Shown here one piece after another: positions 1-11,731 of a stretch of DNA of 64,000 nt. The position numbers and the translations under genes were made by a program. Source of the DNA: Silene conica (taxonomy: Eukaryota; Streptophyta; Magnoliopsida; Caryophyllales; Caryophyllaceae); assembly GCA_029255685.2 (NCBI GenBank), contig CM055317.2, positions 68,375,460-68,439,459 of the forward strand. The letters run 5' to 3'. The stretch's first letter is position 1; every line of letters starts with the position of its first letter. Under the pieces are notes generated by a model. That model was not told where the DNA came from. It made no database searches and saw only the letters and a program-made list of their open reading frames with translations.

Positions 1-308
1 GCGTTAGTAGTTATGACTTAACTCCATATGAGTCTTGATTTTATGAGCAAAAAAAATTCTGATAATTTGAAAGTACCACATGGAATAAAATATATTTGAA
101 TGATTCTAAATAATTTTCTCATTCTAATATTATAATCACACTTTGTTGGGAACTGAAAACCTAAGCAATTAAAAAATTAAATTAACGGTTAAAAACGTGA
201 ATGAATTGCTAAAGTTATTAGTACTATAGCAAACACCAAAAACAATATATACAACAATGTCATACTAATTACCAAATCTCGGTTGTGATAATTATAAGAT
301 CGTGATTG
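1..308. other. AT-rich spacer
   Basis: No gene, repeat or element end is recognisable here. It forms the left flank of the hAT MITE that follows. Confidence 0.6.
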
Positions 309-316
309 CTCACAAC

Positions 317-1008
317 TAGAGATGGCAATGGGTAGGATCTGGACAGGATCCTATATAATCCAGATCCAGATCCATTTTAAAATGGTATATCCAGATCCTA
401 CCCTTATCCTCAGGATCCGAAATTTGTAGATCCATATCCGCATCCTAAGGATCTGGGTAGGATCTGGATAAAATCCAGATCCGTCAATCTTCAACGATAC
501 ATTCAAATGAAACCGCACCAAGTCACTATTATACACTATTTCACGTTTACTTGTTAATTAGAGACGATGTTTTTGTTGAATTACCCTCTATTAACTTCAC
601 CGGTTTAAAAATCATAGTCTAAAAGAAATAAAAAAAGTGTACAGAAAGTCTTATAACAACTTACAAATAAGGTTTACAAACCACAAAATAGCTATAATTT
701 CAACAATTCATAATAAAACAAATTGTCCAAACAAAATAAACACTAATACTTCATTGCTTGTTTCCAATTTCCATGATCTAACTCTAAAAGGTCGAATCTA
801 TCCAAAAATTACCCTTATAAAAATTAAAAGAGGGTCCAAGGGTAGGATCTGGATCTTAGTGGTGGGATCCAGATCCGACCCTCGTACTCGTATAAGGATA
901 TGGGTCCGATCCAGATCCTAAGGATCTAAAATAATGGGATCCATATCCTACCCTTGGGTATAGGATCTGGTGGATCTGGGTAGGATCCGGGATCCGTTGC
1001 CATCTCAA
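317..1008. mobile_element. hAT-type MITE
   Basis: The element is flanked by a perfect 8-bp target duplication, CTCACAAC, at 309-316 and 1009-1016. Its ends are inverted repeats starting TAGAGATGGCAA and ending TTGCCATCTCAA, and both subterminal parts are rich in GGATCC/GGATCTGG motifs. An 8-bp duplication with TAG...-type ends is characteristic of hAT. No transposase is encoded, so it is non-autonomous. Short open frames inside follow from the GGATCC repeats and are not genes. Confidence 0.9.
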
Positions 1009-1016
1009 CTCACAAC

Positions 1017-1329
1017 CCTCTCTCCCACCTGCCATTACTTTAACCGGTATGAGAGGACACAAACTTGTGGCCGTGACAAATGAAAATTTGTGTAAACTAA
1101 TATGGAAGAACATACATGAGTTATACTATTCTCTTACTAAAACATAATAAAATAATAGATTTGCAATTAGTTGATCAAAGCGTTAATCTCATACATGGTT
1201 AGAACTTCAAACAAACAAAGTAAGATACAGTTGCGACCATAAAAACATTGTTTTTTTGTATGAACCCCGAAAGCGGGTTTACACGAACTTTTTTCGAGTG
1301 ATCTAATTGGTTGAAGTATATAATAAAAG
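1017..1329. other. Unassigned spacer
   Basis: This is non-repetitive AT-rich sequence without a recognisable gene or element end. Confidence 0.5.
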
Positions 1330-1545
1330 GTTTTAAATAAGGATAAGAAAAGATCAAATTTGCAATTGTATTAATAAATAAAATGTAAAAGATAAAATTT
1401 GCAATTGTATTAATAAATTAAAATGTAAAAGATAAAATTTGCAATTGTAATAAGAAATTAAAATGATAAAGTTTGTAATTATCTATCTATAAAATTTTCA
1501 ATTATATTAAGAAATTAAAATGATAAAGTTTGTAATTATCTATCT
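1330..1545. repeat. Degenerate tandem repeat, unit about 45-50 bp
   Basis: Four or so imperfect copies of a unit containing AAAATTTGCAATTGTATTAA and AAATTAAAATG follow each other. The last copies end in a short ATCT run, which abuts the start of the first Helitron-like element. Confidence 0.7.
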
Positions 1546-1878
1546 ATCTATCCTAATAAAGGAAGCTTTTTTCAAGTAATTATAGAGAGTCCAACTATTT
1601 CGAACTACCTTCGAGTCTCCAACTTTCAGGAAACAACATCGAATATAATCTACTTTTTTAAAGATTAACAATGTGAGTTTTAAAACTTCAGTTGTGTTTC
1701 AAATAAATCAGACTTGGATAAATAAGAGTTTCGTTGCAATTGAGATAATCAACTACAATTACTTATAAATATTGTTTATAGAATCGGCTTATTAATTGAT
1801 ATTAGTCACTTTTGCTCACTACTTATAATGTCGGAACATTACAAATAGGCCCGTGCATCGCACGAGCATTAAATCTAG
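1540..1878 (+). mobile_element. Short Helitron-like element A
   Basis: The 3' end has a GC hairpin (CCGTGC/GCACG, about 1849-1867) followed by CTAG and then a T, the usual plant Helitron terminus with A/T insertion. The 5' end is placed at TC...CCTAATAAAGGAAGC, a start shared with the neighbouring element at about 1889. It encodes no RepHel and is non-autonomous. The 5' boundary is the less certain one, because it lies in an ATCT repeat. Confidence 0.6.
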
Positions 1879-4800
1879 TATATATAATTAAAGGAAGCTT
1901 TTTTCTAAGCTTGTGGTAGTCTCCACCTTTTACAAAACACTTATTTTTAAATAATGATTTGTTTATAATTTTTCTACTATAATTAGGAAATAATTAATTA
2001 TTTACAATTTTTTTATTAGAATTAGAAAATTAGAAAATATTTGTTTAGATAATAATTTTTTTATAATTTTCCTATTAGAATTAGAAAATAAGAAAATAAT
2101 AAATTATTTACAACTTTTTTATTAGATTTAGAAAAATAAAAAATAGCTGATTATTTACAATTTTCCTATTAGATTTAGAACATTATTATTTTTTTTAATA
2201 TTTATATACTTACTATTTAAGTTTATTAACATTATTCAACGTTTTTATTAAAAATGAAACCGGAAATGAATTAGAATAATTGATTATTTACAATTTTCCT
2301 ATCTTAGAACATTCTTCTTTAATATTTATATACTTACTATTTAAGGTTATTAATATTATTCAGCGTTTCTATTAAAAATGAAAATGAGAAAGCGTAAAAA
2401 AGAACTAATTTAGTTTGTTGTCGTCTTAACATTAAAATGAGTCAAAATAGTCTCACGGGATATAAGAGTAATAAGACAAATTTTTTACTTTTTCTTATAC
2501 ATTATGTTCTTATCTTTTCCATATTACTAGATCATTCAAACTTAAATGAATACCTCCATCTTAATTAGAAATGTGTGAAACTAATAAATGAAATTAGTTC
2601 AGTCTAAACAAATTCTTACCTAAAAGGAACATTTGTGATGAATCATATTCGACCAAATTAAGAGCAACATCACTACTATTTTTTTGGTACAATAGTAGCA
2701 CAACTATTCAAGTGAACATTATGCACTTTCGTACTTAATTATGCGAAAGAAATGAGATAATTACTTTAATTAAGTAAAAAGAAAATAAGATAAATGTCAA
2801 ATATATTATACTTTAAAGAAATCCCAAAAATGTCAAATTTGGATTTAATTAGCATAAATATAAATATTAAAGACCAAAATAATGATGTAGATAGGTGCGT
2901 GAAGTGGAATAATTGTATGGATGACATGTGTTTTAAATGGGTATTGAAAGGTATTTCATAAATAACAATACTTATTCCTACATATTTTCACCTTATTATT
3001 TAACGATGAGACATTGTGTTATAAAATGACATATTTTTTTTACGGGGGAGGAGGTAGATAAGTTTTTGAGGGAGGAGGTAAGTGTCTTCTGGGGTAGGGT
3101 TACTCTCCGACGGTTAATAATATTAATTAAGTAGTACAAGCAAATTGGTCAGAGATGTTCAATAATACAGTTTATGATTCTGATGATCAAGTTGGTTAGT
3201 TGGGTTATCAAGTTACGATTTAAGGAGTATAAATATAAATATATAGATATTAAAGAACATAATGATGTAGGTGATCCGAGTTAAGCGTAATAATTGTGTT
3301 GATGAGATAAAATGCAAGTGGGTATTAGAAGATATTCATACAACAAAGTAATGACAAATAAATGGTGTTTCCGAGACGGATAAAATAACCCGTAAAAAGA
3401 TCAAAAATATTTTTCAATTAGTATTAGATTATAGTTTATTATAGTCCGTATTCTTTTTTTTCCTCCATATTTTTTACAGTTTGACATTTTTTTATAGGAT
3501 AGGGGTTGATTTTAAATTGTATGTGTCCATTTGTTTGGGGATGAGGATAAATAGATCTCGAGAGAGGAGGTAAGTATCTTGGGGGATAGAGTTACTCTCC
3601 GACGTTTAAAAGTGTGATGTAAGTTGCACAAGTAAATGTCTATATGGGTTGTTCAGGGATACGATTACTTATGTTAGTCAAGTTGGGTAGTTATGTGAGA
3701 AGGGTATGACGAATACCTAAACGGTGTCAAAAAAAGTTGTGTATGTACTACAAAATGATTAGAACAACTGAGCAAGTACATAGGTAGATAAATTTTATTT
3801 CAAGATTCTATTTTATGTGATAATAACAAAGGCACGAATGTTATGAAAGGAGCTTAAAAATCTCTAAAGTAACATGTATGTATACTCAATTTTGATTGTT
3901 AGAGGGCGGTGTTTGATTTGATATTGGATATATCTATTGTTTCGAGCGGTGGGGGTAAATAGGTTCTGAGAGAGGAGGTAAGTATCTTGGGGGTAAGGTT
4001 ACTCCACGACGTTGAAGAGTATTATAGTACAAATAAATGTCGGAAGGTTGAGGTTTCCAGGGATACATTTTAGAATTGATTTTAATGGTTAAGTTGGTTA
4101 AGTTGGTTAAGTGGGTGAGAAGGGTACTCCATGGGTATGATTACTCCCTGACGTTTACGAGTGTGATTTAAAAGATAGAAAAATATATTCATATGTAGGG
4201 CTGAATTGTTTAGAGATATGAATATGATTAAGTTTGATTCTGATGGGTTTGGTTGATTAGTCGAGTGGAAAGGGTTGAATATGTGAAAAAGTGGATAACG
4301 TGAGATATTGATTGGAGAAATTAAATGAATAAATTTTATTTAAAAATGTGTATTATATGAGAAAAGAACTGACAAATATATAAATATAGGCTAAAAACAT
4401 TTAAAATATCATGTGTATAAACTCAATTTTGTTTCTTTGTTAGACACAAAACTAAATAATCAAATGTTATACTCTCTTCAGTCCTATTGAATGCTCCATT
4501 GGGTCGAAGAACAATTTTTTAATGTGGAATGACGACGTTATAGTGTTTTTTGTGGGAGTATTCTTGGAAATATTTAGGGGTGTGTATAAAAAGATGTCGT
4601 AATTTGGAGTTGCAGTTGCAAATTTGCAATGATAGCATTGTAAATACAAGAAATAGAATAAAATATTTATGTCAATTATTTTTCCAACTATGGAAGGAAA
4701 CCATTAGATTAAATTGTACAAAAATAGAATGTGGGAACATTGGATAAGAATTAAGGAAGTATATGTCATGTCTGTATATTATATTGGGGTAGATAGGTCT

Positions 4801-5850
4801 GGAGGTAGGAGGTAAGTGTCTTGAGGATAGAGTTATTTTCCGACATTTAAGAGTGATTTGAGTAGTACAAGTAAATATACATACGATGGGGTTGTTCAAG
4901 GATACGCATACGATTAATTATGATGGTCAAGTTGGTTAGTTGAGTGAAAAGGGTACGAACAATGCCTGAATGGTTTGAAAATGGGGGGTATGTACCAAGA
5001 AAACTGAGGAAGTAGATAAATTTATTTTAAGGTTGTATTATGTGTAAATGACTTAGGCATAGATGCTATAAAAATAAGATAAATAAGTAATCAAATGTTA
5101 ATAAATAAATGTCAATATAGTATTGTTAACGTTTAACTATGTTACTTTTTTGTCTTGGTGATTAAAAAACATCGTGTTGAACTTTACATCCAAATTCAAT
5201 GTAACATCCCAAGTGTTGTACCCACTGTTCATTCCTTAACACTTCTCTCATACCTATTTTGTTAACCAAACAAAAAATTGCATGTTTTTGTTTTCCTCAT
5301 CAAGGATTTCTCATTCAAACAAGATCAATGTTAAAAGCATAAGTTACCTAGGTTTCTGATAGATGGATGAACTTTTCAAAGGAAGAGCTAACTTTGAGGG
5401 ATAAGTCCGGTGGTTTCGTGAAGGAGGGGTGACTTGAATATTTTAGGTGTGTATTGAAGGCTAGGAAAGAGTGTTGATGATGAGTTAGATGGTTGTTTGA
5501 GGTAGTAATAAAGATGACTAACTCGCATTTGATGATTAATTTCATAATAGGTTAGTAGGTGTACTTTGGATTGTGGATCGTTTCATGTGTTATTTGAAGA
5601 GTAAGATTAGTGGTTTGAAGGGTTTTTCGTGTAGTACTGTAGATGATTGTGGCGATTTGGTGGCAACATTAATGACAAAAATTAATATAAATGAGGTAAT
5701 TTTATAAACAAAATAACACATGTATAGAATAACTAATACTATTTTTATATAAAAAAAGTCTTATGATTTACTTTTGATTTTTATGGTGAAAATTTTATGA
5801 ATAGCATAAATTAATTTAGTATCCGTGCATCGTACGGGCAAGAATTCTAG
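1879..5850 (+). mobile_element. Helitron-like element B, about 4 kb, non-autonomous
   Basis: It starts directly after element A with the same AAAGGAAGCTTTTTTC motif and ends with a hairpin (CCGTGCATCGTACGG, 5823-5837) followed by CTAG|T. No Rep or helicase domain is visible in any frame. The body is AT-rich and carries four degenerate internal repeats. It sits just downstream, in gene sense, of gene A exon 2, where the missing exons would be expected. Abutting Helitrons of one family may be serial insertions or a read-through product. Confidence 0.6.
3041..5040 (+). repeat. Four degenerate repeat units inside Helitron B
   Basis: The core GGAGGAGGTAAGTRTCTTG followed by GTTACTC(T)CCGACG recurs near 3075, 3570, 3972 and 4808, with a partial copy near 4145. 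After each core come a related AGTACAAGTAAATGT stretch and a GTCAAGTTGGTTAGTTG stretch. Copies are spaced about 400-840 bp apart and are well diverged. No function can be assigned. They may be minisatellite-like repeats amplified within the Helitron. Confidence 0.65.
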
Positions 5851-5953
5851 TAAACTAGTAAATAATTGACTAAAACAGAAAAAGTATAATGTGAATGAAA
5901 ACTATACTTTTAAGTCACCAAAGTAAAAAATGGATAAGATTATGAAACAATAC

Positions 5954-6207
5954 CGGTACCGGGTCGGCTTGTCGGGCCATTGTTGAATGGAGTCTTCCAG
6001 AGGAGATGTACAAAAATGTTTAATAGCATCCCTCCAATAATGAAATTCTTCTTTATCATATGCAACACTACTTGTGAATACCATGAATTTTTTGATGAGA
6101 TCTCTTGTGTAAAATCTTGCTTTTTCTTCAGATGGGAGGTCTAAAAATTCCTTCACAACTATTCTTGTATCATTGATTAAACTCAATGGTACTCCATGGT
6201 TAATTAC
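5954..6207 (-). CDS. 2OG-Fe(II) dioxygenase gene A, exon 2
   Basis: The exon starts after an AG acceptor with VINHGVP and ends at RYR|GT. It encodes the second half of the DIOX_N domain of a plant DOXC dioxygenase of the hyoscyamine-6-hydroxylase-like type, with a typical YDKEEFHYWRDAIKHFC stretch and QQWPDKPTRYR at the end. Length and phase (84 codons plus 2 nt) match exon 3 of gene B (85 codons plus 2 nt). The next exons, with the HxD...H iron ligands, are not found between here and the left edge. A Helitron lies only about 100 bp downstream. The gene is either broken or continues beyond the window. Confidence 0.85.
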
Positions 6208-6444
6208 CTGTTATGAGTATTTATTACCGTGGTGTTTAGTTCAAAAATCGGAATAAATTTGAAATAGAATGACATGTTACAAATTATATATAAACAATTA
6301 GGGGACTATACAAGAATGAATTTAGAGTCTTATGTTAAAAAATTTGATCTTATCTGCACATTTTACAAGTTTTATTGAAAATATTCTGAGCATCTTTATA
6401 AAAACAGTTAGCTCAAAATATTATACTGAAACTTAAAAAAAATA

Positions 6445-6739
6445 CTCCCTCCTATTTTAGATAACTGTCCCACTTTTTGTTTTCGTCTAGTCACGTAAAT
6501 GTCTCATATTCCATTTTGGGACATTATTTATACTTATTTTATTCACTTTAAGCCACAATAATACCTCACCTTATCTCACAACACTACTTATTTTAATCAC
6601 CTCTACTCACAATAATAATCAATAATACATTCCCTTTCTCCAATCTTCCCACCCCACACATTACTTTACATTAAACAGATGAATTCTTTAATTCCCGTAC
6701 CCAACCCCAAATGTGACAGTTATCGAGAATAGGAGGGAG
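6445..6739. mobile_element. Stowaway MITE
   Basis: The inverted ends CTCCCTCCTATTTTAGATAA and their complement are flanked by a TA target duplication (6443-6444 and 6740-6741). It is 295 bp and non-coding, typical of Tc1/mariner-derived Stowaway elements. It lies in the large intron of gene A. Confidence 0.85.
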
Positions 6740-7297
6740 TACATATAAATCCAATATTATAACACTTAAAAAACTAAAATGCAAGTCAAAATTTTTAAAA
6801 GATCAAAAAATTTGCATATAAACTTAATTAGTTTTATATTAGATGTACGATGCTCATATACATCTGAATGTATAATTTTTACGTAGTTGCTCTTTCATGG
6901 ACACAAATTACTCATTCATGTACATTTTTTCATAATGTTTACACCCTCTGTCCTTTTTCTATCTAAAGGAAACCAAAATTCTCCTTAGTTTCTCCCTTCC
7001 AACATTAATCAAATTCGGTCAAAAACTATTCAATTATAGATCTCAAAACTCATATCAAACAACTAAATTCTTCATTTTATGAATAAATTACATTAATTTA
7101 TTGGGATTAAGTTTATTAAGTTGTTATATTTGTCAATTAGGTCTTAGAATTTTCAATTAGGGGAAGGTGTGGTGGTGGCTTGGCAAACGGCTGGCGACTG
7201 CAGGGAAGGGACACGGTGGGGGTAACGGCGTATCTTTGAGTCAGATTTCGGTTGGCGTGGTGAAGGAGGGACACTACAAGAAAACGCAAGTTTAAGT

Positions 7298-7420
7298 AAA
7301 ATTGCCAACCATTTCGAGAAAATTGCGTCTAAATCCATTAGAAATTTAGCTACTCTTGGTGGAAATCTAGCTATGGCACAACGATGTGGCTTTCCTTCTG
7401 ACATTGCTACTGTTCTCCTC
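7298..7420 (+). pseudogene. Aldehyde oxidase gene fragment (FAD-binding region)
   Basis: One open stretch of 41 codons reads KIANHFEKIASKSIRN, LATLGGNLAMAQ and RCGFPSDIATVLL in order. This is the FAD-binding part of plant aldehyde oxidases (AAO type), where (T/S)GGNLxMAQR...FPSDIAT is characteristic. It stops matching after VLL, and an 18-bp piece (TCTGACATTGCTACTGTT) is repeated about 57 bp later. A CACTA-type end, CACTACAAGAAAA, lies 26 bp upstream at 7272, so the scrap may have been carried by a CACTA element whose other end I cannot find. It is far too short to be functional. Confidence 0.75.
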
Positions 7421-8640
7421 TTTGTTATACCGCCCTCGACATAATTAGCAGTTCTGACATTGCTACTGTTTTCCGATTGATATGATTGGGGTTGATAATT
7501 AGGTTGAGAAAGTGAAATAAAATTGTACTTCTTCCGTTTAAATTCAAAGCGCATATATGCTTTTTGCACAAATATTAAGAAAGATATTAAAAAACTATTA
7601 AAAGAAATAAATTAATTTGGCTATTAAAAAACTATTAAAAATATTAAGAAAGAGTGGATATGAATGGATGAAAAAAGAATATATGTAGGTTGGATATGAA
7701 TGGAGGAAGTAAATATTATGAAAAGATAGGGGTATAATGGTCAATCATGTCCATAATTGAGTAAAACCCGTCCATGATTGAGCAACACCCAATTTTTATG
7801 TGCATTAAACATTTATACCATGCAAATGAAATAAATTTATTTGACCAATACTTTTTGTAATGTAAATTAAGCCAGCACAACTTTTTTCAGAAATGAAATT
7901 ATGAAAAATGAGTAGTTTAAAGAATCGAAAACGATAAATTTTACTATTTTCCCATCGTATCATTCGTATCCCAAGTACTTGAAGAAAAATATTGTCAAAC
8001 ATGATATGAATCAACAACAAAAACTAAATACTTCCTTCAATTTATTTAATTTGTATAAAAAAAAAATAATCGTCTTATTTATTTAATTTGTATAAAAAAA
8101 AGTAATCGTATTTCCAAAATCTGTGTATTTATTTATTAAGTCTTACGAGTATTTTCTAAAATCTTTCTGAACTCATATGCAATACGGAGTACATGCTAAA
8201 ACGACTTCAAAAAGTAATATAGGGGTACCAGTGGATGATCTTCCTTATCATGCGCTGGAGCTAGACCCCCTACGAATGTAGCCCATCTACTAACTCTCAG
8301 ATAAAATATAAGATTTTTTTTATTTTAACAGGTGACCCTCCTCAAATAAAAACTCATGTAAAACCATATTCTAGATTTTACATCGAAAATATGGAAAAAA
8401 GTACTCCCTTCTATTCTGGGTTTTCTCCCCCTTTGCAGGGCCACTATACTTAAGAATAATATATTTTAATGAATAAAAAGTTGGGTTGGGTTTGGAATAG
8501 GAGAGAAGAATGAATAATTAGTAGTTAAATAATGAATTTCGGGTCACAAACATTAATGAAATGAATAAAATAAGAGTAAAAAAGTTGGGTGAGGTTGAGT
8601 GATAGGAGAGAGCGATGAATAAAATATAACTATAATTAGT
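7421..8640. other. AT-rich intronic spacer with small duplications
   Basis: It holds short local duplications only: CTATTAAAAAACTATTAAAA-type units near 7585-7640, GGATATGAATGGA near 7655-7705, and a TTATTTAATTTGTATAAAAAA unit twice at about 8039-8100. I see no gene. Confidence 0.5.
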
Positions 8641-10811
8641 TGTTCTCACATGCATTTAACATATTATGAATATATAATTTTCGAAATTATTGAAGTTTTA
8701 TGCATGGCTTATGATTTTTAAAGGTTAAATAGTCATAAAATGGGATAAATATGGGTTTAATAGTTATATTATGAATTTAACTACAAAATTTTTTTTAGAT
8801 GTCACATGCAATATATAAAATATATGATAAATTTTCCAGAAATTTTTCTTTAATATTGCATGAATATTGATTTTTATTGTAAAAATCGTAATATTAGTGA
8901 CATATTTTAGCTTAAATAGTTTAAGTTGGAATTTGACCATAAAAATTTTATATAGTGTCACATATATTATTTCTAGCATGCATGTAATTTTTGAGCTAAT
9001 TATTTCGAATTTTGCATGAGAAATGATTTTAATCGGTAAAATCGAGTAATATATGACACGATTTATTAAAAAATAGTAAAAGTTGCTAAAATGGTCCGAA
9101 CAATTCACCCATATTAGTCATATTAGATATGATCATCAACATATTTTTCTTTAGTGCCAAAAGTTTCTGAAATTTTATATTTTAATTTTAAAAGTTAAAG
9201 TTAGAAATTGAGAATTGTAAGAGTCATATTTTATTTTCAGACCTTAAACAGTGTTTCCAACCTGATTTTTCTGCATTTTCAGTCACTTTGAGTGTCTAGG
9301 AATATGTAAAAATTATATTGGTATTTTATTGCATGATTTTTGAAGTAGTTTTGAATTTTTCGATTAATTGTGCATTTTACACTGCTATTTTACGAAATAA
9401 ATAGTATATTTCGAAAATATTTAAATTTTAAGGATCTGAAGTTTTAGAAAATTTTCAGTATGTTCAAAATTTTGAATTTTGAATTTTCGAAATTTTTATG
9501 ACTCGTTTGATTATTTAAATGCTATTTCCCGTAAAACCGATTAAAACCGAACAATATTAAAATAAAAGGTTAAGTTATTTCGAAATTTGAGTAAGACTAA
9601 ATTTTGAATCCTAAAATGTGTTAGGAAACTTAACTAAATTGTGAATAGTGATTCATAGAGTGATTAGTGATTTTAAAATTGTTTAAATCACGTTATTCCA
9701 TAAAACCGTGTTATTACGAATATCGATATTAAAAATGCGTTTAAATAGGACGATTTGGCTTAGGTTTTGCATTTTACATAAGCATTGAATATTTAATTAT
9801 TGTTTATAAATGTCATAATTTATTTACATAATTTTGAATTATGTAATTTGCTTAGTATGGCCTTAGATTTTATTCGGTATTTCCCGTAATGTAAGGGTTT
9901 ATCGATTCGGTTGTAATTTAATGTGATCTCGTATCACTTTATTTTATTGTTTTATTTTATAATGTATAAAATAGATAGAAAATTTGTAATTATTTGTAAT
10001 TCCGGAGATCCTTGAAGACGGTGCCATTTCGGAAAGGAATTCCGGCCAAGACGGAGTTTGCCTTGGGATGCGTGCCCCGTGTGAAGTTCAAGGGACCAAG
10101 GAGTTGGTTTCCGAATTTGTATTTTACATTTAAATTTTCTATTTTAGGAAAGGCCATACTAGGATTTATTTATGCTTTTATTTATGCTTATTATGTTTGC
10201 ATGCAAAGCCAAATCGTCATTCAATATCATGCATTTCATCGATTTTATCGACCGTGTCAATCAATTTATAGATAATTCACAGACTTAGTTCACTTAAAGG
10301 AGATAGATAATAAATTGATAAGATCTCTTACGTTATTTAAAATCGAGACATAGCCTTACCAAATAGTAAAGAACCCGCGAAGGATCTTCTTCATAAGGGA
10401 GTAGGCTCGGCTAAACCGGGGTGCAAACCTTATTTCGTTGGTGAAGTGGGGTAATATGATTACGTTCTCGAAATTAGGTTGATCTCGACGACAGTATTCG
10501 AGCCACCGTAGTGGTAATAAGTTCGGGCTAAGATAAGAATTAGTGTAATTTTATCGACCGAGAGTTCTAAAAGTAGAATCGATTAAAGGGTTAATCTACC
10601 GAGTCATATTAATGAGGGATGTATCGGCTAAACCATGCCCGAGTTAGTGTGTATTTGGGTCTCGGGATCATTTACTTAATTGGGTAAGAGATCATTAAGT
10701 AGATGTTTAACTTGTTTAAAATTTACAAGTTTAATTTAAATATTAAAACGATAATTGTGTTTTAATTCCTTTATTTTCAATTGTAGTTCATTTTTCGACT
10801 TTCAATCATCA
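8641..10811 (+). other. Untranslated leader region before a Copia-type gag
   Basis: Long AT-rich non-coding sequence leads to the gag ORF. A GC-richer block around 10000-10120 and regularly written text at 10380-10700 look like retrotransposon leader. No copy of the 3' LTR (TGTTGGGAAATG...) and no tRNA primer-binding site were found. The 5' LTR is therefore missing, replaced, or part of another element. Confidence 0.4.
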
Positions 10812-11731
10812 ATGGCAAATATCGCTCCACCACCCCCACACGTTTCATGGCTTCGGTCCTTTATGGATCGTTGCAAGCTTGAGAAGCATGGCGCCAATTT
10901 TAAGGATTGGGACGCCCAATTAGTATTGGCCGCGGAAGCCGACGATAAGACTCGTTATCTTACCATTACCACTCCTCCCACTCCCGGTCCTCGTTCATCG
11001 GAAGCGACTCGTGAAGCCTATGAGATCTACATGAAGGAGTCACATGCTTTAAAGAACGTGCTTATATTTTCGATGGAGCCGGATCTCCAAAGAAGAATGA
11101 TTAAGCTAGCCACGGCTAATGAGATTTATACTAGAGTTGCGACCATGTTTTCGCAAGCTCCTAGGGTGATCCAATATGAGGTGGCCTCCGCCTTCTTTGA
11201 TTTGACCTTAAAGGAAGGTCAAAGGATTAGTCCTCATGTGCTCAAAATGGTTGAGCTAGCCGAAACCTTGAAGTTGCAAGGGGTGAATGTTTCCGACTCG
11301 CTTATTATTGACAAAATTCTTCACTCCCTCAACAAAGTGAATCGTATGTTCAGTTTCGGGTAAACTATAAAATGCGTAATCAAGAAACCTCCTTGGACGA
11401 GTTACATAAGATGTTAGTCCAAGCGGAGAGGGATATGGGACTTAATGAGAGTTCCACGAAGGATGTGCTAAATATCGAGAAGAAAAGTAAGGGGAAGTTT
11501 AAGCGGAAGGCTAATAAGGGTAAAAATGTCAAAGCCTTCAAACCCGCATCTCCTAAGGAGAAGACTTTTACGAAAGGTGCTTCTTCGTCGTCGTCAAAGG
11601 TTGAAGACAAGTGTCATTATTGCACTAAGATGGGGCATTGGAAGCGCAATTGGCCGAAGTATCTCCATGACCTCAAAGCCGGAAAAGTTCTTGCAGTAGG
11701 TATTAATTCTCGTCTAATTCATGTTATTTAA
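10812..11731 (+). pseudogene. Copia-type gag with one frameshift (gag-only element)
   Basis: The start MANIAPPPPHVSW opens a Copia (UBN2-type) capsid domain of about 180 residues with the usual order WDAQLV, LKNVLIFSM, IYTRVATMF and EVASAFFDL. At about 11345-11350 the frame shifts by an indel: frame 1 ends SFG-stop, while the next frame gives the expected QFRVNYKMRN, then ETSLDELHKMLVQAE, a lysine-rich tail and a zinc knuckle CHYCTKMGHWKRNW. In the knuckle the last cysteine is changed to tryptophan. No protease, integrase or RT follows. The unit resembles gag-only terminal-repeat (TR-GAG) elements, which are thought to be mobilised in trans. Confidence 0.75.
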
